NCBI GenBank assembly: GCA_031259945.1
Contig: JAIRKU010000014.1
Location: 1-64,000 of the forward strand
Direction of reading: 5' to 3'
Origin: Mycoplasmataceae bacterium
GTDB taxonomy: Bacteria > Bacillota_I > Bacilli_A > Mycoplasmatales > Mycoplasmoidaceae
Length of the DNA stretch: 64,000 nt
The translations under genes were made by a program, and so were the position numbers. The notes under the pieces are model-generated. The model had not been told where the DNA came from. It saw nothing but the letters and a program-made list of their open reading frames with translations, and made no database searches. How positions within the stretch are numbered: position 1 is the stretch's first letter; each line of letters begins with the position of its first letter. This document shows positions 53,798-64,000 of the stretch, in pieces.

Positions 53798-55396
53798 ATG
53801 CTAAATTTATTATTAAGTATTTTTTTGGTACCTTTAATTATCTTATTTAATAGCTTTTTGCTCGGTAAAATAATCAAACGATATTATGTAAATGTTAATG
53901 TTTACATGTCAACTGTTATAGGGTTTCTATGTTTTATTAGCATATTGTTTGTATTTTTTTCTTTACTATATACATCTAATGCTATCATCATGGTATATTT
54001 GATTTTCTTTGTATGTTTACAACTGTTATTAATAATAATTTATTCATGAAATTATCGTTATGTAATTACAAGTTTTAGCTTTCAGAAAAAAACAACATTT
54101 TTTTTTCTAATTTTATTAAGTTTAGTAATGGCTTTTGTCGTTATAACAATTACTATCGCATACGATTTTAAACCAATGTCAACAGAATTTAAAAGCGTAT
54201 GTCTATTATTTGATCAAGGTTCTTTTACTAAATATACAGATACAGTAAAATTTTATGAATTAGATAATTTCGATTTTAAAGATTTTTCGATGTTTACTAT
54301 TTTTGCCGCAATTTTTAAACCGTTATTTAACATTCAGAATAATTTTATTTCTCAATATTTATTTTGACAACAGGTAATTACTTTTAGTGTAATTTTTTGT
54401 TGCGCCATAGTTGGATTTTTTTATAAGAAAATTAACAATAGCAAAGTTGGGTTGTTTTCGATTATTTTAGCGATAGCAATTTTCATATTATTATTTTCGT
54501 TCTTATTTTATGAAACACCTACAAACGGAAGTTGTTGATTATCAATACCAATATTACTATATTGCTATCAGATGTTTGAGCAAAAAAACCGTAATGATAA
54601 TTTAACTAACAATATTTTATTAATTCTTGTTTTATCAATATCGGCTTTAGACATGGATTTAACGCTTATAACTGTTTTATTATTAATATTTAATGTTTGC
54701 TATACATCATTAAAAAAATGAAATCCACTTGGGCAACTTTTATATTATCTATTCCCTTTTGGATATGTTTTCTTTGCATGAATGCCGTTGTTTTCAACGG
54801 TGCCCTATGTTGTATTATTAGTGTTTTGTTTAATATGTTCAATAGCCATGATTTTACTTATTTCGCTTAATTTTTTTAAAGTTGCTATAACAAGAATCAG
54901 TAAGGTATTGAACCAACATCCATTTTTTATTGTTATCATTTTATCTATCGGTATGTATATTCTGTCGTTCTTTTTAACAGTTACTTTATTTAACTACCAC
55001 TTTAGTTGAAAATTATGACCAGATTCCTATGATTATTTTTGAGGCATATCTTTGTCTCAACATCCTAATTTTAATTCTTACTTTAACATAACTTCATGAA
55101 TAGTATTACTTGCTTTATTTATTTTTTCTATTGTTATTTTTATTATTAAAAAGAATAGTTTCCTCACTCAACCATATTTGTTATTAATATTCTTAATGAT
55201 TTTTTTATTTATTAATCCTTTATCTTTAAATGTTTTTTTAAAAATAAGTGATCAAGGAAGTTACATACCATTTGACCTAGGGGTAGTCAATTTTCTAATA
55301 ATTGTACCGTTGCTTCTTTTAATAGGAAATAATATTAGTTCACATCAAATATTTAGTATAAAGAATATGGAAATCATCAATGTTAGATATTCTTAA
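53798..55396 (+). CDS. Polytopic membrane protein, about 14 helices
   Basis: 532 aa, very hydrophobic with Phe/Ile/Leu-rich helices spread along the chain (SIFLVPLIILFNSFLLG, IGFLCFISILFVFFSLLY, FFFLILLSLVMAFVVITITI and others) and an outer loop with charged residues near 135-170. No known transporter motif. DUF6077/O-antigen-ligase-like layout is possible, but I cannot name it. Start ATG 53798 by the -10 box; ATG 53789 is an alternative. It overlaps ligA by 17 bp. Confidence 0.65.
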
Positions 55397-57386
55397 AAGA
55401 ATTATTCGTTTAAAAAAGCAACTGGACCAGTGGGCACGCGAATATTACGATTTGGATAAGCCTACTATATCAGACGCTGAATACGATTTAGTTTTAAAAG
55501 AGTTAATAAAATTAGAAAATGAACATCCAGAATATGCGACTGACGATTCCCCTAGTAAAAGAGTGGGGGGGCATGTAGCGACTCACTTTCCCAAAGTAAA
55601 ACACGATTTGCCAATGCTCTCATTGTCCAATCAATTTAATGAAGAAGATTTACGTAAATTTGACAATGATATTAAAAAAATTACTCGAGAAATAGATATC
55701 AATTATAACGTTGAACCAAAAATTGATGGATTAAGTATTTCATTAATTTACATTGATGGAGTCTTAAGACAAGCTCTTACTAGAGGGGATGGTGAATTTG
55801 GTGAAAACGTAACTAATAATGTTCGAACGATTAAATCTGTTCCATTGAAAATTAACACGCAAATTCATAAATTAGAAGTCCGCGGAGAAATCTTTCTTTC
55901 TTTTAATGAATTCAGCAAAATTAATAGTAGTATAGAAGATGATGAACAAAAATTTGCTAATCCACGCAATGCTGCCGCTGGTTCCTTAAGAAATTTGGAT
56001 TCTTCAATTACAGCACAACGTAATTTAGACATGATTGCTTACTATATTCCCGATGAATCCGTTTTAAAACAATTAAAAATTCATAAACAGTCAGAAGTTA
56101 TTGCTGAATTAAAACGACTCGGTTTTAAAATTGCTAACGAAGTAAGATTGTGTCGCAACATTGAAGAAGTGATAAGTTATATTAAAACAATCAGTAGTAA
56201 AAGAGATTTATTGGAGTATCCAGTAGATGGAATAGTAATTAAAGAAGATGAGATTAAGTTATATGACATTCTAGGCAGAACTGCTAAATTTCCAAGATGA
56301 GCTACTGCATTTAAATTTCCGCCAGAAATAGCAGAGACAAAATTACTTTCAATTATTCCAACAGTAGGAAGAACTGGTCGTATCACTTATGTTGCTAATT
56401 TACAACCTGTCCAATTAGGCGGGTCTATTATCTCTTCAGCAACCTTACATAATTCTGATTACATTCATGACAACGATATACGCATAAATGATGTGGTGAA
56501 TATCTTTAAAGCCGCAGAAATCATACCCAAAGTTATTGGGCCAGTATTATCCAAAAGATCAAATGGTGTCATTTCTTTTACACCAATACTTAATTGCCCT
56601 ATTTGTGGTTCTCTTCTAGAAAAGCAAATAGGAGAAGTAGACCAATATTGTACTAACACTTCATGCCCAGCTAGAATTGTACAATCGCTGATTCATTTTA
56701 CTAGCAAAAAAGCAATGAACATTGAAGACTTATCTGAAAAAAATATACAAAAATTGTATGATGCAAAAATAATTAACAGTATTCAGGATATTTATCGCTT
56801 GGAAAACAAAAAAGCATTAATTTTAAATGGGAATTTTAAAATAAAAGAAAAGATGTTTAATAATTTTATTAATAACATTAATTTGTCCAAGAAAAATTCA
56901 CTTGAAAAATTAATTTTTGCTATTGGTATTAGGCATATTGGTGAAACTACAGCTAAAGTTTTAGCGAAGACTTTTCGTAATATAGATAATTTAGCAACAA
57001 CATCATTAGAACAATTAATTAAAATCAACGATATTGGTGAAGTGGTTGCAGTTAGTATTGTTGATTTTTTTCAAAACGCTGCTAATATTCAATTAATCAA
57101 AGATTTAAAAGAATTGGGCGTAAACATGGAGTATATTTCAAATACTGACGAATTAAAAATAGACACTAATAGCGAATATTATCGAAAGTCATTTGTAATT
57201 ACAGGTAGTTTCGATATTCCTCGCTATGAAATCAAAAAGAAAATAGAACAAAAATTTGACGCTAATGTTTCTGATACTATTTCTAGAGCTACCAATTATT
57301 TAATAGTTGGTGAAGCTGCTGGTAGCAAAATAGAAAAAGCAAACAAGTTGGGCATTAAAATTATTAGAGAAAAAATTTGAGAATAA
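55380..57386 (+). CDS. ligA: NAD-dependent DNA ligase
   Basis: 668 aa, normal length. Adenylation Lys in EPKIDGLSISLI (KIDG), NAD domain, OB-fold (GRTGRITYVANLQPVQLGG), zinc site CPICG with CTNTSC, HhH repeats and a C-terminal BRCT domain (FVITGSFDIPRYEIKKKIEQ). Seals nicks in replication and repair. The last two codons follow a UGA-Trp. Confidence 0.95.
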
Positions 57387-60266
57387 TTAATTATTGTCAA
57401 AATCTACAATATCTCTAATTAATTCTGGGCTCTTATTATTTTTAATAATTTTTTCAAACGGATATATTAGATTTACTTTATTTTTAACATTAGGCATTTC
57501 AACTCGAGGAATCGTTTTCCAATTAGTTTTTCATTTTTTATGTTTTGATAAATAGCAATATTTTCCATAACCTAATTGTTTTAAAACGATTGCCAAATGT
57601 TTAGAATTACATGTACCATAATATAATTCGCGCTCTCGGAATCTTGACATAAAGCAACCTAGACAATAGAACACAACTACATAAATTAACAAAATACCAA
57701 TATTTTGCAAAATATACAATGAATTAGCTAGTACATGTGTATGTGTAGCAATCCCAAAAATAATCGCCCCTTGTCCGTGAATCATATAAGTGAAAGGTAA
57801 TATATATGAAATGTAATGAAAGAATGGGAACTGCATAAATGATGGGAAAGTTCCTCAGCCTGCCGCTAAATTTAAAACCATGAATATTACTACTACAAAA
57901 AAGGCTAATGAACGATCTCTAAAACAGAATCATATAGCTTGAATGATACTGACAAAAATTAATCCACAAAACATCATAAATAACCATTGTAGTACAAATG
58001 CATCACCTAGTTTAAATCATCCTAAGCAACCAATTGCTAACGCTAAAATGGTAGACTGTAATAACGATGTTGATATCATTAATAAAGATTTGGACGTATA
58101 TCATTTAGCCGCTCTAATACGTCTTACTCGTTTTTTCTTATCATAAACCATAATTTGTGTTAAAGTTCCTACACAAAGACCAATGCAAACAAAATATTCG
58201 CCTAATCCCATTCCATACAGATCATATTCATGTCCAATAGTTGTATAGCTCACATAACTATTTACATTAAAAGGAGAAAAAATTTTTATTAATTTACTTT
58301 CAATCGCTTGTGCATTATTGAGTAAATTTTGGGATAAGCTATATCCGTCTGGTGAATCGTTGGATACTATATCAGCTGTATTTATGGCATAGTCATAATT
58401 AGAATTAAATAACGGTGTTAAAGGTCCTAATATATCATCCATGATCTCCCCCTTATGGTAAGATGTATCACTCGTTTGGAAATCTGAACTATTGACTGAA
58501 TATAGGCTACGTAAATTAGCGTCTTGGAATGCATTAGAGTAACTACTATTACCGGGATTTCCAGTGTGTGCCATTATGGCGATAATTCTGCCGAAGTTGA
58601 TGCTACCACCAATTGGAATAGGTAGATCTGCAACGACTGGAATACTTGGGGCATTAATATCTGGAATCATATAACGCGAGTCTTGTAAAAGCATTGAACT
58701 CAAATATTGATCGTTATCAAATAATGTTTGCACATTACTAGCATTAACGTCTATTGATAATATTTTGTCTCCCAAGCCAGAAAAAATTTTATCCAAATTC
58801 ATGTTACCGTAAAAATTAATAACATCTGCAATAAGATTACTAATTGCAGGTATTTCAGCAAATGTACTAGCGATATTACGAATGCGGTGCAAGAGTGATT
58901 TTTGTCCGTTTACATTTTCAGATGGGTTTCATCCACTATCATTTACTGTAATTCCTTCAATAGAAGGAATTACATATGAACTGTCTGTTCTTGTTGCCTT
59001 CAGCTGATCTTTAACACTATTTGGCACACTAGTTTCATTTAAAAGCGCTTGACGATATTCTTCATTAGGAAGCGTGTAATATTTATCATTATCTAAATCA
59101 ACCGTACAAGATTCCGAAACGGTCTCTCTGCCTCCGTCACTAGCAGCATATGAATGATCGTTTCATGATAAATTAAGATTAGTTATCGATGTATTTGGCG
59201 TTCAACTATAACCACCATTTCATGCTTCTGAACCCGTGTCGTTAACGGGCGTAGAGATATTATTTGCTAAATTATTAATAATTGAATTAACTAACGACAT
59301 ACCAGCCATTGGCAATGATCCGCTAATTAAGGAGGTTAATGTTTGGATGGATTCGTCTATTAATTTAGATGCTAAATATGTTTTTTCATATGTAACATAT
59401 AAATTGATAGGCATATTTTCAAGGTCAGATATTCAAATATCAGGATCTGTTCCAGCAATATTCGCATCTAATACATTCACTAAATCAGTAGTTAATCTTT
59501 CTGGAATAGTAATTTGTGCATAATCGCTTGTATTTTTAATATTTCACTGTTTTTTATTGATGTCTCATTGAGCTAAATCGTTTGCATTTTTATCTCAATT
59601 CGATAGACTGTCGGAATTATTAACATTGTGATACTTAATATTTGTGATGGGATACGCCAGCTCTCCAGTAATAGAAAAATTATTATTGGATGTAGAATAG
59701 CCAAAACCACCATCAACCATTTTACCATTTTGCCAGCTTTTCATAACTTCATCCATTAATGAAAGCATACGAGCAGAACCATTAGCGTTATATTGTTCAT
59801 TTATTTTAGTTGTATGATCATAATTTAAAATAGAACCACTAATCGTTTTAATAAATGTTACTGCTGGACTAGAAGAAGGCAAAAAACTATTAAGATTATC
59901 TCAATTTGATTCGCTAGTTAATGCTGCTGTTGGTATTGTTGATCAATCAGTAGCATCATTAATTGTAGCGTCAGTAGTATAAAACTTAGGAATGCCAATT
60001 GCTATTGGTTTATCAGCATTAATATTAGTAGTGTCCAAATCTTCTGTAATTAATTGCTCTTTGTCTAAACTGCAGAGAGCAATAGGGACACTGCCGACCT
60101 TCTCTAATGGATTTCAAAAAGCGGCGATACATGTAAAACCATAAACAAATGGAATAAATAAAACACCGATTGTTTTAATTATTCTCTTTTTGGATGAAAA
60201 TCAACGATCCTTAATTTCTGTTAAGTAGGCTTTAAATACACCAATAGGTGTGTCTTTATTTTTCAT
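57387..60266 (-). CDS. YhgE/Pip-like large membrane protein
   Basis: 959 aa. One N-terminal helix (IKTIGVLFIPFVYGFTCIA), a large outer domain of about 640 residues rich in Asn/Ser/Thr, then five or six helices near the end (YFVCIGLCVGTLTQIMVY, LFMMFCGLIFVSIIQAIWF, FFVVVIFMVLNLAAGWG). This is the layout of YhgE/Pip (phage-infection protein, ESX/T7-like) and ABC-2-type proteins. Function unknown; often tied to surface export. Start ATG 60266; the cysS promoter (TATAAT at 60277) sits in the 32-bp gap. Confidence 0.7.
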
Positions 60267-60298
60267 TTCGTTGATTATAATCTTAGAAATAGTAACTT

Positions 60299-61618
60299 AT
60301 GAAAATCTACGATTCACTTACTAATAAGCATTTTGAACTAGTTTCAAAGAATGTTTCTATTTACAATTGTGGTCCAACAGTATACAACGACATTCATATA
60401 GGTAATGCAAGACCGTTAATTACTTTTGATGTTTTGGTGCGTTTTCTTAAAACGACTAAATTTAGTGTTTTATATGTTCATAATATTACAGATATAGACG
60501 ATAAGATTATCAATCAGGCTAAAACATTAAAAAAAAGTGAGTCAGAAATTGCTAATACATATTACTTACATTATTTAGATGTTAACAAGGCTTTAAATAT
60601 TTTACCGATGCAAATGCCCAAAGTTTCTGAAAATATTCCTGGGATTATTGAATACATTGAAAAATTAATTGCGAATAAAGCCGCTTATACTACTAACGAT
60701 GGAGATGTATATTTTGATGTAAAAAGTATACCGATTTATGGAATACTTTCACATCAAAATCTTGACCAACTATATGAAGGTGTTCGTAAAGAAACAGCAA
60801 CTGATAAAAAATCACCACTTGATTTTGTCTTATGGAAAAAAACTGAATCTGGTATGAATTGGAAATCTCCATGATCAGTTGGTAGGCCAGGTTGACACAC
60901 AGAATGTGCATTATTTGTTAATAAATATGTTGGTGATCATGTTACTATTCATGGTGGGGGGATAGATTTAAAATTCCCTCATCATGAGAACGAAAATGTT
61001 CAAAATTATGCATTGTTCAAAAGGAACATTGCCGATATTTGAATGCACGTAGGACATATAAATGTAAATAATGAAAAAATGGCTAAATCATTAAATAATT
61101 TTATATTGGTGAAGAATTTATTGACTGAATATTCTGGGAATGACATTCGTTGATTTATGTATCAATCTAAATATGAGAATCCTTTAGAATTTACCCATGA
61201 TTTGTTTCAACAATCTACGAATGAACTACTTAAAATATTTCAACAAATTAATTATGGTTATATTCAAATGTATTTACAAAAAGTAAAAATGATTAGAACA
61301 ATTGCCACAATGGATAAAGAATTTTTAAATGCATTAAATAATGATTTAGATTTGCCTAACGCCAAAGCTGTGTTATCACAACAAGTTAAAAAAATGGCTA
61401 GTATCATTCGTAGTAAAAAATTTGATAAGTTTCAAAAAATCATGGGAACAATTAATGCTGAATTTAATGTTTTAGGAATTATTTATACAAATCCTTTGGA
61501 TAATCCTGAAATAAAATCTTTAGTAGATGAATGACAAAAAGCGCTAAGTGAAAAAAATTATATTCTCTCTGATAAATATCGTCAGCAACTAATTGAAAAA
61601 AGGGTTTTAAATGCTTAG
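60299..61618 (+). CDS. cysS: Cysteinyl-tRNA synthetase
   Basis: 439 aa. [16 protein letters not shown] with HIGN as the HIGH motif and KMAKSLNNF as KMSKS; zinc ligands Cys in NCGP and WHTECALF-type region (GWHTECALF), plus HHENE. Class I enzyme, shorter than E. coli's, as usual in mycoplasmas. rlmB overlaps by 8 bp. Confidence 0.94.
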
Positions 61619-62327
61619 ACAATTATTTGGTAAAAAGGTTTTATTAGATAATCTCGACAATCCCAATATTGTTAGTGTTAATTTATCTATACAGAATCAA
61701 TATTTAATCACTGAATTAAAAAAACATAATATTGCTTACAAAATTAGAAATGTTGCCTTCTTTGATCATTTCCCATCTAACCTTAATCACCAAGGAATTG
61801 TAATTAATATTAAAGATGAAGCTAAATTTAAAACTCTTGATACATTTATTGAATTTATTGATAATAAATCTATAGCTACGGTATTAATTATTGATAGCAT
61901 TCAAGATCCGCAAAATTTTGGTTCTATTTTAAGAACATGCGATGGAATGAATGTTAGTGCTGTTATATATAAAAAGAATAATCAAGTACAAATAAATGAT
62001 TTTGTCTCTAAAGTTAGTATGGGGGCTATTCAATATCTTAATTTGATTAAGGTTCCTAATTTGATACAAGCTATTGAAAAATTAAAAAAAGCTGGGTTTT
62101 GGACTTATGCTTCATTATTAACAACAACTGCAGTCACATACACTCAAATTAAATTTGCGTCAAAGTCTATCATTATTGTGGGTAGCGAAGAAAAGGGAAT
62201 TTCTCCTTTGCTAGCTAAACAAGCAGACTTTCAAATTAAAATTCCAATGTATGGTAAAGTACAATCTTTAAATGTAGCAGTTGCAACAGGTATCATTTTG
62301 TCCGAAATTAATCGCCAAAACAATTAA
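61611..62327 (+). CDS. rlmB: 23S/tRNA 2'-O-ribose methyltransferase (SPOUT, TrmH family)
   Basis: 238 aa. SPOUT motifs: DSIQDPQNFGSILRTCDG, IVGSEEKGISPLL and KIPMYGKVQSLNVAVATGI, the knot that binds SAM. The N-terminus is a small RNA-binding domain (IRNVAFFDHF). Its position after cysS is typical of Firmicutes (YacO-type). The target nucleotide cannot be fixed by sequence. Confidence 0.85.
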   Translation: MLRQLFGKKVLLDNLDNPNIVSVNLSIQNQYLITELKKHNIAYKIRNVAFFDHFPSNLNHQGIVINIKDEAKFKTLDTFIEFIDNKSIATVLIIDSIQDPQNFGSILRTCDGMNVSAVIYKKNNQVQINDFVSKVSMGAIQYLNLIKVPNLIQAIEKLKKAGFWTYASLLTTTAVTYTQIKFASKSIIIVGSEEKGISPLLAKQADFQIKIPMYGKVQSLNVAVATGIILSEINRQNN

Positions 62328-63550
62328 TTATCATGAAGTATCTTAAATTTAACTTTATAGTGGGCTAATTTCTCAAAATAAAGTTTAGCTTTCTTTGCGC
62401 TAGGAGCAAACAATGTTATAACAGACCAGCCCTGTTGTAATTTATTATTTAATTTGAGTGCCTGGTCAGTGTTTAATATGTACAATCGCCCACTAATACT
62501 CTGTAGTTCCTTGATAAGATGCGTATAACTAGATGGCGTATATCAATATTTGAAAACCATTTGACGTTTTTCACGTTTTAACGAATTCATTAAAGTAAAA
62601 ACAAAACGGTCTATATCAATATTGCCACCAGAAATTATGAGAGCTACATTTTTACCTTCGATATTTATTTTTTTAGAAAGAATAGCCGCTAATCCGGTTG
62701 CGCCTGCGCCCTCTGCTACAATTTTATTTTTTTCAGCCAATCATAAAATAGCATTTTCAATTTCTTCATTGCTAACAGTAACAATATCTTCCACATATTT
62801 TTTCATAATATCTACTGCCAATAATGAAGGCATTTTCACTTGAATACCATCAGCAATAGAAGGGACATAAAGATTTTTAGTTTTAAGTTTATTACCTTTA
62901 AACAAATCTCGAGCAGCAGGGAAATTTTCTACTTGGACACCATAGATTTTACATTGTGGTTTTACAGCTTTAACAGCAGTAGCAATACCGGCAATTAATC
63001 CTCCACCGCCAATCTGCACAATAAAGGTATCAATATCTGAATTTTGTTTCAAGATCTCTAATCCAATAGTGCCTTGCCCGGCGATAACATCTGGATGATC
63101 ATATGGGGGAATTAATGTATAGCCTTCTTTTTTGGCTAATTCTTGTGACAATTTATTTGCATCATCAAACAATCCTGTTGGCCCAAATAAAACACTAGCT
63201 CCAAAATCAGTGGTAGATTTTATTTTTGCTAATGGGGCAGTGTTGGGCATGACGATTATAGATTTAACGCCTAAGTGTGTTGCTGAATAAGCAACGCCTT
63301 GTGCGTGGTTGCCAGCACTTGAGGCAATTACACCTACTTTAGCTTGGGCTGGGGTTATTTTTTTGATCCGATTTAAAGCGCCACGTATTTTAAATGATTT
63401 AACGATTTGTGTGTTTTCTAATTTTAAATAAACATTAGCTTTAAATTTTTTACTGGTAGAGTAGTCGTAAATTAAGTCGCTATTTTTAACAAGACCTTTA
63501 ATATTTTCTTGTGCATTTTTAATATCTTTTAGCGTTACTATGGTTTTCAT
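62324..63550 (-). CDS. ilvA: Threonine dehydratase with C-terminal ACT-like domain
   Basis: 408 aa. PLP-Lys in VKSFKIRGALNRI (Ser-Phe-Lys), SSAGNHAQGVAYSA, GGGGLIAGIATAV for phosphate binding, and a C-terminal 80 residues that look like an ACT-type domain. It converts threonine to 2-oxobutyrate, which PFL can also split, giving formate and propionyl-CoA. TdcB is an alternative name. Interlocked with rlmB by a shared TTAA. Confidence 0.85.
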
Positions 63551-63589
63551 ATTACCTATATTATCTTTATTAATGAATAAATAGCATTT

Positions 63590-64000
63590 TTATTTTATTG
63601 AATGTTTTGCTCGTAATTGGCCACAAGCAGCGTTGATCTTAATACCACGTTCTAAACGTTTTGTAACTGTAAGTCCATATGTTCTTAAAATTTCCATAAA
63701 CGATGCATACTTGTCAGACGGTTTATATTTTTTTTCATTCACATTATTGTAAACAATGATATTAATGTAGCATAGCATGCCTTTTAGTAGTTTGCCTAAT
63801 CTATGAGCGCAATCTACAGAATCATTAATATCTTTCAACAAAATATATTCAAAGCTGACACGGCGATTAGTTATTTTTATATATTGATTGACGGTATCAA
63901 TTAACATTTTTATATTGTATTTTTTATTGATGGGCATTAATTGATTACGCAACGTATCGTCGGGTGCATGTAACGATATGGCTAAATTAATTTGGGGGAA
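63590..64000 (-). CDS. rlmN: 23S rRNA (adenine2503-C2)-methyltransferase, 3' part
   Basis: The C-terminal 136 residues are present; the gene runs off the window end. LAISLHAPDD, EYILLKDIND and KINAACGQLRAK are typical; the Cys in NAACGQL is the second methyl-transfer cysteine. Radical-SAM enzyme. The radical CxxxCxxC is outside the window. Confidence 0.9.
   Translation of the reverse strand, partial: FPQINLAISLHAPDDTLRNQLMPINKKYNIKMLIDTVNQYIKITNRRVSFEYILLKDINDSVDCAHRLGKLLKGMLCYINIIVYNNVNEKKYKPSDKYASFMEILRTYGLTVTKRLERGIKINAACGQLRAKHSIK

Overview
The window comes from a low-GC wall-less bacterium of the Mollicutes. Many genes read through in-frame UGA, and a tRNA-Trp with anticodon UCA is present at 21539-21614, so UGA codes for Trp (code 4). 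All coordinates here assume that code; stops are UAA and UAG only. I cannot name the species. The gene set is unusual for a mollicute: catalase, superoxide reductase, two MEP isoprenoid genes (ispF, ispG), pyruvate formate-lyase with its activase, and threonine dehydratase.

Layout. 1-3560 is a gene graveyard: a transposase fragment, a broken Ig-like/coiled-coil surface protein, a broken amino acid permease and decayed non-coding DNA. About 3.5-21.4 kb is an integrative conjugative element (ICE). It has a tyrosine integrase at its left end, then a 0.75-kb run of stem-loops beside a replication-relaxation-like protein, a ribbon-helix-helix (RHH) gene with palindromic sites, an SSB-like protein, an overlapping toxin-antitoxin pair, a VirD4/TraG coupling ATPase, a DnaC-like helicase loader, a VirB4 ATPase, a VirB6-like membrane protein, an 841-aa surface protein and a pilin-like protein. 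Nearly all are on the minus strand in one direction. The ICE abuts tRNA-Trp(UCA), and a diverged copy of the tRNA 3' end plus terminator lies at the other side near 2.7 kb, which fits insertion at the tRNA.

21.6-36.3 kb is housekeeping: DEAD-box helicase, ACP, catalase, dnaK under a CIRCE operator, a lone dhaL, ispF, rpoE, fba, ychF, purA, tdk and pyrG. 36.3-44.6 kb holds ispG, a pyruvate formate-lyase whose glycyl-radical domain is a separate small gene, pflA, SRP RNA, uvrA and a YtxG/YtxH-like pair. 44.6-52.4 kb has a coiled-coil repeat family, rmuC, rplK-rplA, ptsH, and parA-rsmG-mnmG, an arrangement often found near replication origins. 52.7-64 kb has superoxide reductase, a guanine-deaminase-like gene, tRNA-Gly, a polytopic membrane protein, ligA, a YhgE/Pip-like protein, cysS, rlmB, threonine dehydratase and the 3' part of rlmN.

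How it works together. The ICE carries conjugation ATPases and membrane parts plus its own replication helpers and an addiction module, so it probably excises, transfers and may replicate as a unit. The chromosome part suggests a fermentative organism making formate and acetyl-CoA from pyruvate while defending against H2O2 and superoxide. Small-scale oddities include a promoter -10 box only 6-7 nt from the ATG at three genes (leaderless mRNAs), convergent genes interlocked by a shared TTAA, and a paralogue family that shares its 5' leader as well as its coding part.
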